Source of the DNA: Ypsolopha sequella
Lineage: Eukaryota > Arthropoda > Insecta > Lepidoptera > Ypsolophidae
DNA: 64,000 nt
Assembly: GCA_934047225.1 (NCBI GenBank)
Contig: OW203989.1
Span: 17,025,977-17,089,976 of the forward strand
Reading direction: 5' to 3'
Within the stretch, counting starts at the first letter, position 1, and each line of letters begins with the position of its first letter. This document shows, piece after piece, positions 9,544-20,700 of the stretch. The translations under genes and the position numbers were made by a program. The notes under the pieces were generated by a model. It searched no databases and had not been told where the DNA came from. It saw only the letters and a program-made list of their open reading frames with translations.

Positions 9544-10202
9544 TTAAGGCGATGTGTAAAAGTTTTAGCGTCCCTGTTACTCTATATGCGAAAAAATCCT
9601 CAGTGCGAGAGGGACGGATTCATGGAAAGGTAGCAAAAAGACGGTTTTTTATTAATATAAAATGTACTAAAGTTGCTATCAAAATTTCGTTTAACCAGCG
9701 GGCCTATTATGTATCTCTAGTTGCCTTCTGGACTGGGTGTCTATCATCAAAAACATAGATATACTATCGAATTCCGATGTCCTAAGGATATTTTCGCACT
9801 TGAAGTGACGACACAGATTGTTAATAGTTCAATACCCACTAAAGGCAATTTTGAAATTTTAGTTTTTATCTATGTTTTTGATGATAGGCACCTCGTTCAG
9901 TTGGCAACTAAAGATACAGAATAGGGGGGCTGGTCCTAGATACTGTTAAAACCCACCTAATAAAATATAGTTGCAGTCTATATGTCATTCTAAATTGTCA
10001 AACCAGGAGAATTGGTGTCGAAAAGGACCTCATTTCAATAAATATTTCTATCGAACCGAATTTCTCCAATCGCGTTTCTGTTTTAACAGATCCTTAGAAA
10101 AAGAACTCAAAAATTATATACAATTTTATCAAAATAATACATTATTTACTGAAGTAGATATGCAAGTCCTTAAAGTGTCGATTTTTTTCCGTAGCGCCTT
10201 AA
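9544..10202. mobile_element. Repeat A (AAGGCG-ended element) copy 1
   Basis: It is bounded by TTTAAGGCGATGTGTAAAAG and CCGTAGCGCCTTAAG. It shares GTGCGAGAGGGACGGATTC, AAAGTTGCTATCAAAATTTC and the ATTGTCAAACCAGGAGAA block with copies at 23.6 and 55.9 kb. The open frames 9483-9758 and 9971-10216 are not conserved as protein between copies. It is interrupted by the MITE at 9699-9930. Confidence 0.75.
9699..9930. mobile_element. MITE with long inverted arms, nested in repeat A
   Basis: The ends are CAGCGGGCCTATTATGTATC ... and ... GGGGGGCTG; the inner arms pair through CTATCATCAAAAACATAGAT. A second copy lies at 51753-51986 in the opposite orientation. Repeat A copies at 23.76 kb and 56.19 kb lack it (AACCAGATCCTAGATAC), which shows the empty site. 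Confidence 0.85.
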
Positions 10203-10705
10203 GAAAAAAAATTTAAAAATATACATTTGATTTATTGATATTTTATCTAGGGATTCTACTTATAAACAATGTATTAAGATTTATAATTTTGTAAAAAAAA
10301 AAAATTTCCAACCTCTTTTTTTGGTTTTCAAACGTTCGTTTCGTCTCTATCTATCAAAAACATCGGTGAAATGAAAGTGTTACGATTATTGAATGTTCTA
10401 GCGACAGTCCATACGTGGAGATACGTCTAACGTGAATATAAATGTCGTAACAATATGTTACTAGTGCAGTAATACTTACCATAACTACTATAAAGGTATA
10501 TTACAAAAAAAAAACACTAGGCACATCGATATTGTTTATTTCTAATTGCCATTAAAAAGCACTTACCTAAGGTAGGTACAATAATAGTAGGATAAATAAG
10601 TATTTGTTACATCTAAGCAGGTGCGGATCCAGGATGTCGTTCGGCTAGCGAGGTATTTGTAAGACGCCTACAAAATTTTGACATTAGTGAAAATTGTGTA
10701 CAGTC

Positions 10706-10898
10706 GGTACCCCTGCACCGTGTTTAAACGCGCGCGACGTGACTTAGTTCAATCACAAGTGCGAGGAGCGTAACACGATGTTTTTGCGATTAAACCTTAT
10801 TAATAGTTCTGTGGATTAAACAGTATGTCACGACCCTCGCACTTGTGATTTAATTAAGTCGCGTCGCGCGCGATTAAACACTGTGCTACGGGTGCTGG
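10706..10898. mobile_element. Palindromic MITE
   Basis: The left arm GTGTTTAAACGCGCGCGACG, then ATCACAAGTGCGAGG, pairs with the right arm CCTCGCACTTGTGATTTAAT, then CGCGCGCGATTAAACAC. No coding. Confidence 0.7.
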
Positions 10899-11739
10899 AT
10901 AACTTATATTATTCATATGAATCTGTTAGTAGTGTGATACACGCCCTGTGTACGTTATCGAGGGGCACCGATGGTTCTTGGGGGGGCAATTGCACCCATT
11001 GCCCCACCTTGTATCCGCGCCTGCATCTACGTAGTTACCTAAGTACTGAAGTACATTTGTACAAAAGATCCTGACATCGATATTTTCTACGACTCACTCA
11101 ATTGCTACAAACATAAAATTGAAGTAACACCATTCTGTTAATTTTATAAGTTCTTATTTTATCTTAAGCTCTACTGTCATGTGTATTATTTTAGAAGTTA
11201 CCATTGTTTTTTTTTTTCTTTTATATAGTTTTAGATGTATACATTTATAAGGAAGGTACATCAGAACTGTAACTATAAGCTCGTCTATCATCAATGTTTC
11301 ATGTATCTTATGCAAATGTATCTTAATAAATAAATAAAAACATCGGTGATTCTTATTCGTAGAAGTAAATTACAGTACAGTATCTATAATATAACATCGA
11401 AAGCTAGAAAAGGACACATTTCATGGGAAAGAGTGAGATGGCGCTCTACACACTTTGTGTGCGCGTATCACACACACGAACGCCAAATCGTGAAAAAAAA
11501 TGCATTTTGATCCCTTGAATTGTGACAATGATCAACGGTTTAAAGAATATGGGTTTGAATAGGTGATCGCTTATTAACTAAAGAATGAAATCAATTTCAT
11601 TCACAAACATTTCTCTATGATTCAAGTGTTTCAAGGTTTTTTTTTCAACATTTATGATTATATTTTCAACACGGGCAAAACATCTAGTATTATGATAACA
11701 TCGAAGTAGGGTTTTGTCTCAGTGCAATTCCCATAGCTT

Positions 11740-12135
11740 AATATCCAAAAGAAAAAAAAAAATCAGGGAATATATACGTCATTTTAGGATAAAGTTTTCA
11801 TTATTTTGATACATAAATTAACCATAATTTTTAATGATTTAAAAAAAATGGACATAACGTCTCTTCAAAATTTTAGACAATGTATACCTTAGACTTATTC
11901 TAAGCAATATACTGATTGTGATGTGTAGTTACTTGTAAAAAAAAGTGGTCTGTCTCTGTCTGTCTACTCATCTGTCATCTAGCTGTCAAATTAGTCTGAA
12001 GCAAATTATTATAAATTCATCTGTCAAATCAGTCATGAGGCTTTTTAAACCACAAGTTCTAAAATACGAACCAAAATCTCGAAATGGTTTTCGAATTAAC
12101 ACACCTTAACATAATTTAATCTAAGCGAATCATAT
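11740..12135 (-). repeat. Interspersed repeat, inverted copy of 38710-39110
   Basis: It shares, in reverse, AAGTGGTCTGTCTCTGTCTG, the CGAAATGGTTTTCGAATTAA block, TTAACATAATTTAATCTAAG and AAATTAACCATAATTTTTAA with 38.7-39.1 kb. The family is unknown. Confidence 0.7.
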
Positions 12136-13140
12136 CGCTAGCTACGAAATTTACTTATGGAAAAACTAGTTATCAATAAATATATACCTACTCCCTGTAT
12201 CTTTTGTCAATCAAGGACAATTGACAGGCATTTTAAAATCAATCTTATCTCTTACATTACACGATATTATATAGGTCGCTAGGCTAGTAAATAATTTAGT
12301 AGGTAAGAATTTCAAGTTTTTTTTTCTGTTATCAGGTCTAGAGACCCTTAAATATTTTTTTAAATAGGTCAAATATTCCTTCATCAAGTGTTTCAATCAT
12401 TTATTGAGAGATAAACCAAATTTTTTCAACAAAAATATGTAGATAATATACTAATAAAAAGGAAGAATTAAACCAAATTAAATTATAGCGCTAAGGAATG
12501 GAAACTTGTAAGCTTTTTTCGACAAAAAAATCATTAATTATTTTGCTAAAATCCAGTTACCGGAGTAAGTAAACCATTTTCAATGCAGAGTAGGGATAAC
12601 TTTGATTGGCGGTTTTGTCTCATCGTAGTTGGTAGCCTATTTTTATTTGCATATTAAAATAGGCTAAAAAATTACTTGGAAATTTCAAATCACTTTGTTG
12701 TCCGTCCGTCTATTTTCTGTTTTAATCCATTGTTGATTAAATAAATAAAAAAATAAAAATAATTCATAATTTCTGGTCATTTTTTTAACAATTAACTTAC
12801 AGAAACGGGGAAAAATCCTCTTAGGAATTTGCATGGAGTAAACACGTTTCTTAAAAAAAAAAAGAAAACCGAAGAAAACTACGTTGAAAAACATTTATTA
12901 ATTTAAAAATAAACTACAAATCACAACATGTTCAAAACATAACTTATTATGTAATTTTCTATAAAATGCATTCACAAATAAAAAAAATTAAATCTAATGA
13001 AATAAAAATAATTGTATGTATTGGTAACTTTTAATGAGATTTCATAAATTTAAATATAATCGTCAGAAATAACTCATGACAAAATTGGTAATAATTAAGA
13101 AATTAACGTTCTACGCGTAGACTTGGCACGATGAGTTTTT
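12136..13140. other. AT-rich intergenic stretch, nothing recognised
   Basis: It holds only short non-conserved frames, homopolymer runs and a small hairpin near 12610-12660 (TAGCCTATTTTTA with AAAATAGGCTA). Confidence 0.5.
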
Positions 13141-13169
13141 ACGATTATGTACTAAGCAATGTTGTCTGT

Positions 13170-13680
13170 TTTTTAGGGTTCCGTACCGAAATGGTGCCAA
13201 AAAAGACTACTGGTTGTCTCTCCATCTGTCAGTGTCACACACAGTTTCAGCCGTAATAGGAAGTTAATTGAAATTTTCACAGTATACTATGGCCTCTATC
13301 ACAGCAAAAATAAAAATTTCAAGAAATTGAACCCCATAATAATAAAAACATAATAACGATTTGTTTTTTTTTTTGTTTCTGCTCTATCTTGATGGTTTTG
13401 TTATCAGCGTACCAAATTATTTGTCAGGCGCTACCATTTTAGCGCTTGTTTTTTTTTTGCTATGGTGTCTATCTTGTTGTTATTTTCCACAATGATTTTT
13501 AGGTTCCGTACCCAAATACTTGACTAACTTAATTTTAAATTTCGTTTTGTAGGTTTTGTAGGTAATGAATGATATCCAAGTTTGTAACTTTTATTCAAAT
13601 TATTTAAGTCTTTGACTTATATTTGAATGGTACGGATCTCTACGGGTGCGAGTCCTACTCGCACTTGGCTGTTTTTGAAA
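13170..13680. repeat. Fragments of the common lepidopteran 'gggttccgtac / gcgagtc' repeat
   Basis: The pieces GGGTTCCGTACC, GCGCTACCATTTTAGCGC and GCGAGTCCTACTCGCACTTGG are parts of a high-copy repeat seen many times here, with longer copies at 19.07-19.38 and 55.5-55.8 kb. It abuts the presumed dimm 3' end. Confidence 0.6.
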
Positions 13681-13729
13681 TCATCAATATCATTCGTGTC
13701 AAGTAAACTTTTACGTTTAGGTCGATAGT

Positions 13730-13735
13730 TTTATT
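13730..13735 (-). terminator. Candidate polyadenylation signal of dimm
   Basis: AATAAA on the minus strand, about 300 bases after the dimm stop codon and just before repeat sequence begins. It is the nearest consensus signal found; transcript evidence is absent. Confidence 0.35.
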
Positions 13736-14031
13736 TTATAAGAGGTCTTACGGTTTTACACGTAGAGGACGCTTACAGTAAATGCACCTACTTTACAGTT
13801 AGTAGCTATTGGTAAAGGAGCTTGCCAGCAATCACACTTCATGGCCTGGTGTTGACTTTGAGTCAATTTTTGACACTGATTATTACTCTTCACTATTCAA
13901 CAAAACGCGCAAAAAAATCACAATGGGGTGCCAGGTATACATCCTCTACGTTTAAAACCTATTCCGAGATCAGAGTTTCATAAGTTTTAGCGACAGCCCA
14001 AATGGCGACGGGGCCCTCGTCGCCGTTGAGG

Positions 14032-14197
14032 TCACAAGAAGTCGCGCGGTGGTTGTATCGGAGCCGGGTTTTCAATGTTGTCATGATCGTCATCCGCGCC
14101 GGAGAAGCCGCCTTCATTGTTGTTCGGTTCTGGCCCCAGCCCTGACATCCACACGGGGAAGTGGTCTTCTATTTGAGCGTCTTCTGAATCGCTCAGC
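14032..14197 (-). CDS. dimm: dimm exon 4 (C terminus)
   Basis: Acceptor TTTTTTCAG|GCTGAG; stop TGA at 14034-14032. It encodes LSDSEDAQIEDHFPVWMSGL, then an Asn/Gly/Asp-rich tail ending PAPIQPPRDFL. LSDSED is a likely acidic (CK2-type) site, by inference. Confidence 0.8.
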
Positions 14198-14656
14198 CTG
14201 AAAAAAGGAAACGAAAGTGTAACACCAACTAACTCACATACACTCTTGGTTCCTGGAAAAATAAGGATTGTTTGCTTAAAAACACATTTGGACTTTATTG
14301 CTATTTTATTCGCAAATACACGTGTGTATTTTTAAGCAGACAAAAACCAACAAAATAATCTACTTGGAACCATTTCGATAGGTGTATGGGAGTAAAAAAA
14401 TTATTGAGTATTTGCTTATTGGTTGAAAATATTCGTTAATATTTATATTCAATGGTCGCATTCAATATAAATGCTAACGAATATTTTCAACTAGTAAAAT
14501 TATCGATATTTTTTTGGCAATCAACTATTAACCAATAAACAATTTCAACCATTAATTGACATCTCTAATCCAAGTCGTGTCGCGTAGTGTTGGTTGAACA
14601 TCGATAGTTAATCGATTAGTCGATAGTATATACTATATAGCTATCGACTAATCGAT

Positions 14657-14701
<45 letters not shown>

Positions 14702-17700
14702 TATATACTATCGACTAATCGATATATAGATATCGACTTATAGATATACTATATACTATCGACTAATCGATTAACTATCTATGTTCAACCAACATTACGC
14801 GACACGGCTTCGATTAGAGATGTCAATAATGGTTAAAATTGTATTTGCTACTATATAGTGTATATAGTATATACACTATCGGCACAATCAATAGTCAAGT
14901 AAAACAATCGATAGTCCGCTCGTCCTTCAGTATTGAATTTGGAACGCGTTCTGTGGTAGCAAATTTAAATTAATTTTGTGCCTGAATAAAGTTCTACTCA
15001 CAAAATAAGTCCCACAATATGTACTTTGACTTTGCATAATGCTTTTTTTAATTACAAGTTTTTTTTCAATTTATAAGTGACATTTTGCAGTTATTATTAT
15101 TTATTTACTTGTTTAGTTATTAATAATTATAAAAATATGTTCAACTACGAAAAAAAAAACACGTTTATGGTATATGTATGTTCGTCCAAACAAATCTTTT
15201 TTTATAGAGTTATTAGAATAAAGAGAACAAAGTGTGGTACTTACGTGTAGTGAGCTTTATCTCCTCGTAGAACACAGATCATGTTTGTCAGCGCTTTTAC
15301 GTAGTTTTTGGCTAGCGTCAGCGTCTCAAGTTTAGAGAGGCTTCGTCCGTCCTTCTTCACGTGGGGAATCACTTTGCGTAGGCCCTGTAGGAACCAAAAA
15401 TACTATTAGAATGCCGTTGTCGCCTCGGTCAAAAAACTGAAGCGTATTGAAAATTAACTTGTTGCGAGTACTTAGCTTTCGAAATAGAAAACAAAGGGAG
15501 ATGATTTCGTGTTTAAGACAAGGTAAAATTTTTGTTACACTTATAAAATGCTCTAAATATGCATAATTCATATAGTTTGTTAAAAGTTAATCGATTATCG
15601 TATAAGTATTAGAAGGCAAAAGTTACGTCACTGATAGGAATATTTTTAACTTTCTTTTCGTGTTGCTTTTTTAAATTTATTTTTCAATTATATCGCTATC
15701 TTCGAACCAGATTTTAAAACATCAAAATTTCAGTTATGGTCTTATTAGATTTATGAGGAAATAAACTTACGTCAAAAGCCCTATTCAACGAATGCATCCG
15801 CATCCTCTCCCTTTCGTTGCTCTCCAGGCGGCGCAAGTTGCGCTCCCTGGCGGACACGCCACAGCGGCGTCGCCGGCTCGGCGGAGCGGGCGCCCCGGAC
15901 GATGACGATGACTGCACCACCTGCCGGCGTGTCCGACTGCTGCTGCGCGTGCCGGCTGCTGGTCCCTGCTGGTCATCGCTAGCGCTGCCGCTGTCGTAGT
16001 ATTCTGAAAAATGAGGGTGAGGGAGAATTAGGTACGCATCTCTGCGATGATGAAAACTTATGGTCCGCGGCTTAGCTTAGAGACTTTTAGTACTAGAAAG
16101 CTGTAATTTGGCATGGGTATACATATTTATTACGGCAATAAAGTGGTATAAAATTTTGAAAAAAAAAAATTTTTTTTTACTCTACCTCCCCTACACGTTA
16201 AGTGGGGATGATTTTTTTTTTCTCATCTATCCCCTAGTGTGGGGTGTCGTTGGATAGGTAATTTAAAAATATTGGGGTTGTGAGAAAACCACTTTTCGAT
16301 CCAGGGTTCCGTTTGCAAAATATTAAGCTTAAAAGTGTTAATTTTTGTTAGAGTCAAGTGTCCCCCCCTTGCCAGCAAAACGGTTGTGTTTGGAGACGTG
16401 AAAAAAATCACGGCAGTGAAATTAAAAGGAAAACTATCACAGCTAAGTACTAAAAGTTAACGAACACAGATTGCGCCAAACTTTTAGTCCCCTCTAAACA
16501 CGGGGCGATTCGCATCAGCAGGAACAAAATGTATGGGCAGTTCTTGGAAAGAGCAACTTCCGAGCGTACTAGAAGTTTGGCGCGATCTGTATTAGTCAAC
16601 AAACTTATAAAATGTACTTGAAGAAGAAGTCCGCATATTGTGCAGGGCAACTACGGAACCCTACACTGCGTGTGGCCCGTCACGCACTTGGCCGGTTATT
16701 AATTATTATTTCTTTATTGTCTATTTATGTTTCTTTGGGAAAGTTGTCCAGTATGCTCAGTAGGGTATGTGGTTTCATTTAAATAAAGCAGTTTATTTAC
16801 ACCCAGTATACAAGGTGACTTTTTGATCATCGTCCAAATTCATACTGGTGGCTTGGTAAGTGATCAGTATCATGGATCAATAACAATTTTGGCGAAATTC
16901 GTAAAATGAAATTTTGACTCCCAATAGTGATTCACTCGGGACTGGAACTGAATTTCTATGGGAAGCCGAAATTTCATTTAACGAATTTCACAAAAATTAT
17001 TACTGATCCAAAATACTGATCACTTATCCAGCCTCCAGTATGAATTTGGACGATGATCAAAAAGTCACCTTGTATATAGTGCAGTAGCACAGCTCTTAAA
17101 TTGAAATGAAAAAATCTATCCTTAGTATGAAATAGAAAGTCTTTCAGCAAAATGAAAAAAAAAGGTGCGATAGCGAGCGAAGCAAGGAGGAGCGTGTCGC
17201 GCGTTAGGTTTATATGTAAATAAATTTGGGGAGCAGAGCAAAGCGGAGCGGAGCGAGGCGACTCCTGTAGTTGTAACAGAATTGTGATATGCCGAATTCT
17301 ACGATATGTCGACGACATATATTACCTATATAATATGCATACCATTAAGGCGATAGCGCATAGATAAGCAATCAGACTTGCCATGGTGGGTACTGTAGGT
17401 AGACGACGTGATACGACGTGAATAAGTCAAGTGGTTGCAATCAATATAGGTACTGTACCTACGTCATCAACGTCATTTGTTTTTATCTCGGATTGGTATC
17501 ATTAGTGACGTCTATGGGCGTATATATATATAGTACAATATTGTATATTACCAAAAAGTAAAAAGAAAGTAATTTTACTGTAAAATTTATTTCGACAAAT
17601 CTTAAAATTTTTTGTAGTTGTCATAAATAGTTCACTAGCTAATTTATAGAAATATTGCACAATGGATTCGTATATTTTTTTTTATACCAGGCACGGATAC

Positions 17701-20700
17701 GGGGGAGGGAAAGTGGGGGCGACCAGCCCCCATTAGGTGAAAAGGAATCCTGGAGCCGCGCCTGATTCGTACAAATCTTTTTCTCATATTGTGATGTTAT
17801 TTTATTTACTAAGCAAAAAAATATATACATAAAGAAAAGTGTGAATGTAATATAACATCTTTTACTGATACAATGGAATGCCCTTCTATACTGTAGGCTC
17901 TAGAATTTGTTTAAAAGGATTTTGATTCCTTTAATAGAGATGGAGTGGAGACGATGTGTCTTTATTTGTGTTGAAAACACTCTTGTACCCAGTTTCATTA
18001 TTATTTTTTATTTCCCTACACTACACCCAACCGGTTTCGAATATTAATTAATTTTCACGGGCTTTTTAATAATGTCGTTTACGGAGTAAATACTTGTGAC
18101 TCCGTAAACAACATTATTTGCTTATAGCACGTAGTTTTGTGTTTTTAAGCCCTAAAAAGCCAGCGAAAATGAATTTATATTCGAAACCGGTTGGGTGTAG
18201 TGTAGGGAAACAAAAAATAATAGTGAAACTGTACAAGAGTGTTTTCTTCAAGATGCTTTCCAAGTAGCACCAAGTGCTGACAATTGAAGTATATATGTGT
18301 ATTTAAAACTGTTTCCAAAATAGTTTTTTGTCTCAAAATATAGGCTTGTATAAATTATATTTCGTATGTATAAATTGACAATAATATATATATAATTTTT
18401 TTCTTTGTCGCATTTGTCTCACAGGGATCATTCTGCGTGCTTCTGGCGGTCGGCCCATTTTCATGGTATCCCCCTCTCTCAAAATACCTATCCGTTTTGG
18501 TGGGAGTGGGACGGTGTGGATGTCTGGGTGTCGGTGTGCGCGGGCGGTTCCTTTTCGGACCATATAGTTGTCGTCAGAAAAATGTTTACGTGGTATTCTT
18601 ACTTTTGAAAATAAAGTTCATTATTTCGCTATTTCAAAAAACATCCGAATCCATTAACAACTCATCATGCATGACTTAAAATAATTGGAAGTTCGTGGGT
18701 TTATTATAAGTGGACATACCTCCCGGACATAACTACCGGACATAACAACCCGGACATAATTTCATTTGCACATTGGGTAACAGAAATTGCATCGCCTGCC
18801 CTCCATGTAACAAGCAATATTGCATTAGTCGATGCAACCCCATGAAGTCGCCGGGTTAACTGAATTACCCCCTTTAAAACCTTGCTCTCCATAAATAAAA
18901 TACCGTCGAGGTATTCCAATATTACCTTCTGATAAATTCAATAGTTGAAGTTTACAAGTTTATCTTGCTCCGATAAAACTTTATCAAATTTCCGGGGCCC
19001 CGGTGTTCCTCTGACTAATGCCTAGTTTACACGAGTAGAGTACGGAGTCGAGTGCAAGGGTCAAAAAATCGGCTAAGTGCGAGTTGAACTCGCGCACGAA
19101 GGGTTCCGTAGAATTATCTATAAAAACGGCAAAAAAAACATGTTTGTTGTATCAGAGCAGTATAATATTAATTTTATTCTCTTTTTTAGTATTTGTTGTT
19201 ATAGCGGCAACAAAAATACATCAACTGTGAAAATTTCAACTGTCTCACTATCACGGTTCATGAGATACAGCCTGGTGACAGACGGATAGACGGACAGCGG
19301 AGTCCTAGTAATAGTACGTAGTAAATACCTTATATTCTCTGGTAATAGGGTCCCGTTGGTTACCCTTTAGGCACGGAACCCTAAAAAGTACCAGGCCAGA
19401 CATTACTAGCCAAATGTAAAAAATTGCACGATGGTATGTACTAAAAATATAAGTTTGGTATGTAGGTAGATGGTTAAGAGCGATAAAAGAATACTAGTTG
19501 AATAAATCTTTACGCTACTAACTAGATTACAAAATATCTAGGTTCCCAAATATATATTTTGAAAGGACACTGATTAACACGACATAATAAGCAATTTAAA
19601 ATTTAATAGAAAGCTTATTTTTCTTATATTTCATGTTTAAATCCGTGTTCTTATTTGATATATGTATATTTGGGAACCTAGATATTCTGTAATGCAATCT
19701 GAATAAATACACACTATTTACGAATGAATGGTTTTGGTATTTCGTTTGTATGAACTAGGATTGCTCCATTATTTCAAGGCTAACCTTACAGGTCGCGGCA
19801 CGAGTTTTGACTGCTCGGCGAAAGTAGTGGGATACTGTGATGTGTTCATTCGCGCACAAAATTACTAAGTGCGATAGAGAAAAAATGAGGTATAGTAAGG
19901 TATATCACTGGTTTTAGGAGTGATTTATCATACTATTACATGTCACTATTATTAATTTTTAATTACTTAACTGATGGCGACAAAAATAATTTGTCGAATT
20001 ATGTGTGGGATTTTTACATGACTGCCTCAAAAAAAAAGAGTGTATTGTTTTCAGGGTTCATTTTTTTTTCTTTATTCCATCATATCTTCTGAGCGCTTTA
20101 ACCAATTTTGATTTGGTGTCAGTTGAATCTATATACCATCTGTATTGGCACTGGGTATCAAAGTATTAAATAAAAATAACAAATATTAAAAAACACAACT
20201 GCTATAATTTCAAAATGAACTAAGTAACGAAGCGCGACGCCCAATGCAGTCGGGGGACATATTTATACAAAACAACACGTATCCAATGTCGAGACTGCAC
20301 TGGGTGTCGTTACTCAGTTCATTTTGAAATAATGGCAGTCGTGTTTTTAATATTTTTATCATTTATTTTTATTTAATATCATGTTTTTTATACATCCCAA
20401 GTAGCATTCGGGGTTCTATATAAGATGTCTAGTCGTTCACATGTACTCCACAAGCTGTGTACGTCAGCTGTATAAGAGCTGTATAGCTTGCTATAATGCT
20501 CTTATAGAACCAGTTTGGGCACAAATTAGACAGCCTTAAGTTCACTATGGCTGTACATTAGCAGTATAATAGCATTATAATAGCAGTTTAAGTAGTAACA
20601 TGTGGACTTAAGGCTGACTTACGGCACTATATGGGACGCAGTGTGAACCATACAACATACATGAGTGTAATAAAGAGTAACAAGTGGCTAAATACACAGC

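Larger units (their letters stand above)
9480..10350. mobile_element. Interspersed repeat E, interrupted by repeat A
   Basis: The left part (AGCCTAGAGCATGAACACAA ... TCGTTTGAAGAAATTAGAG) and right part (ACATTTGATTTATTGATATT ... TAAACAATGTATTAAGA) both match, in reverse, a second copy at about 34870-35400. There the two parts are nearly adjacent. Repeat A (9544-10202) therefore inserted into E here. The family is unknown and has no coding. Confidence 0.65.

Noticed and set aside
15817..15999. Plus-strand open frame opposite dimm exon 2
   Set aside because: The opposite strand encodes an unmistakable bHLH basic region with correct splice sites; this frame is its antisense shadow in GC-rich sequence.
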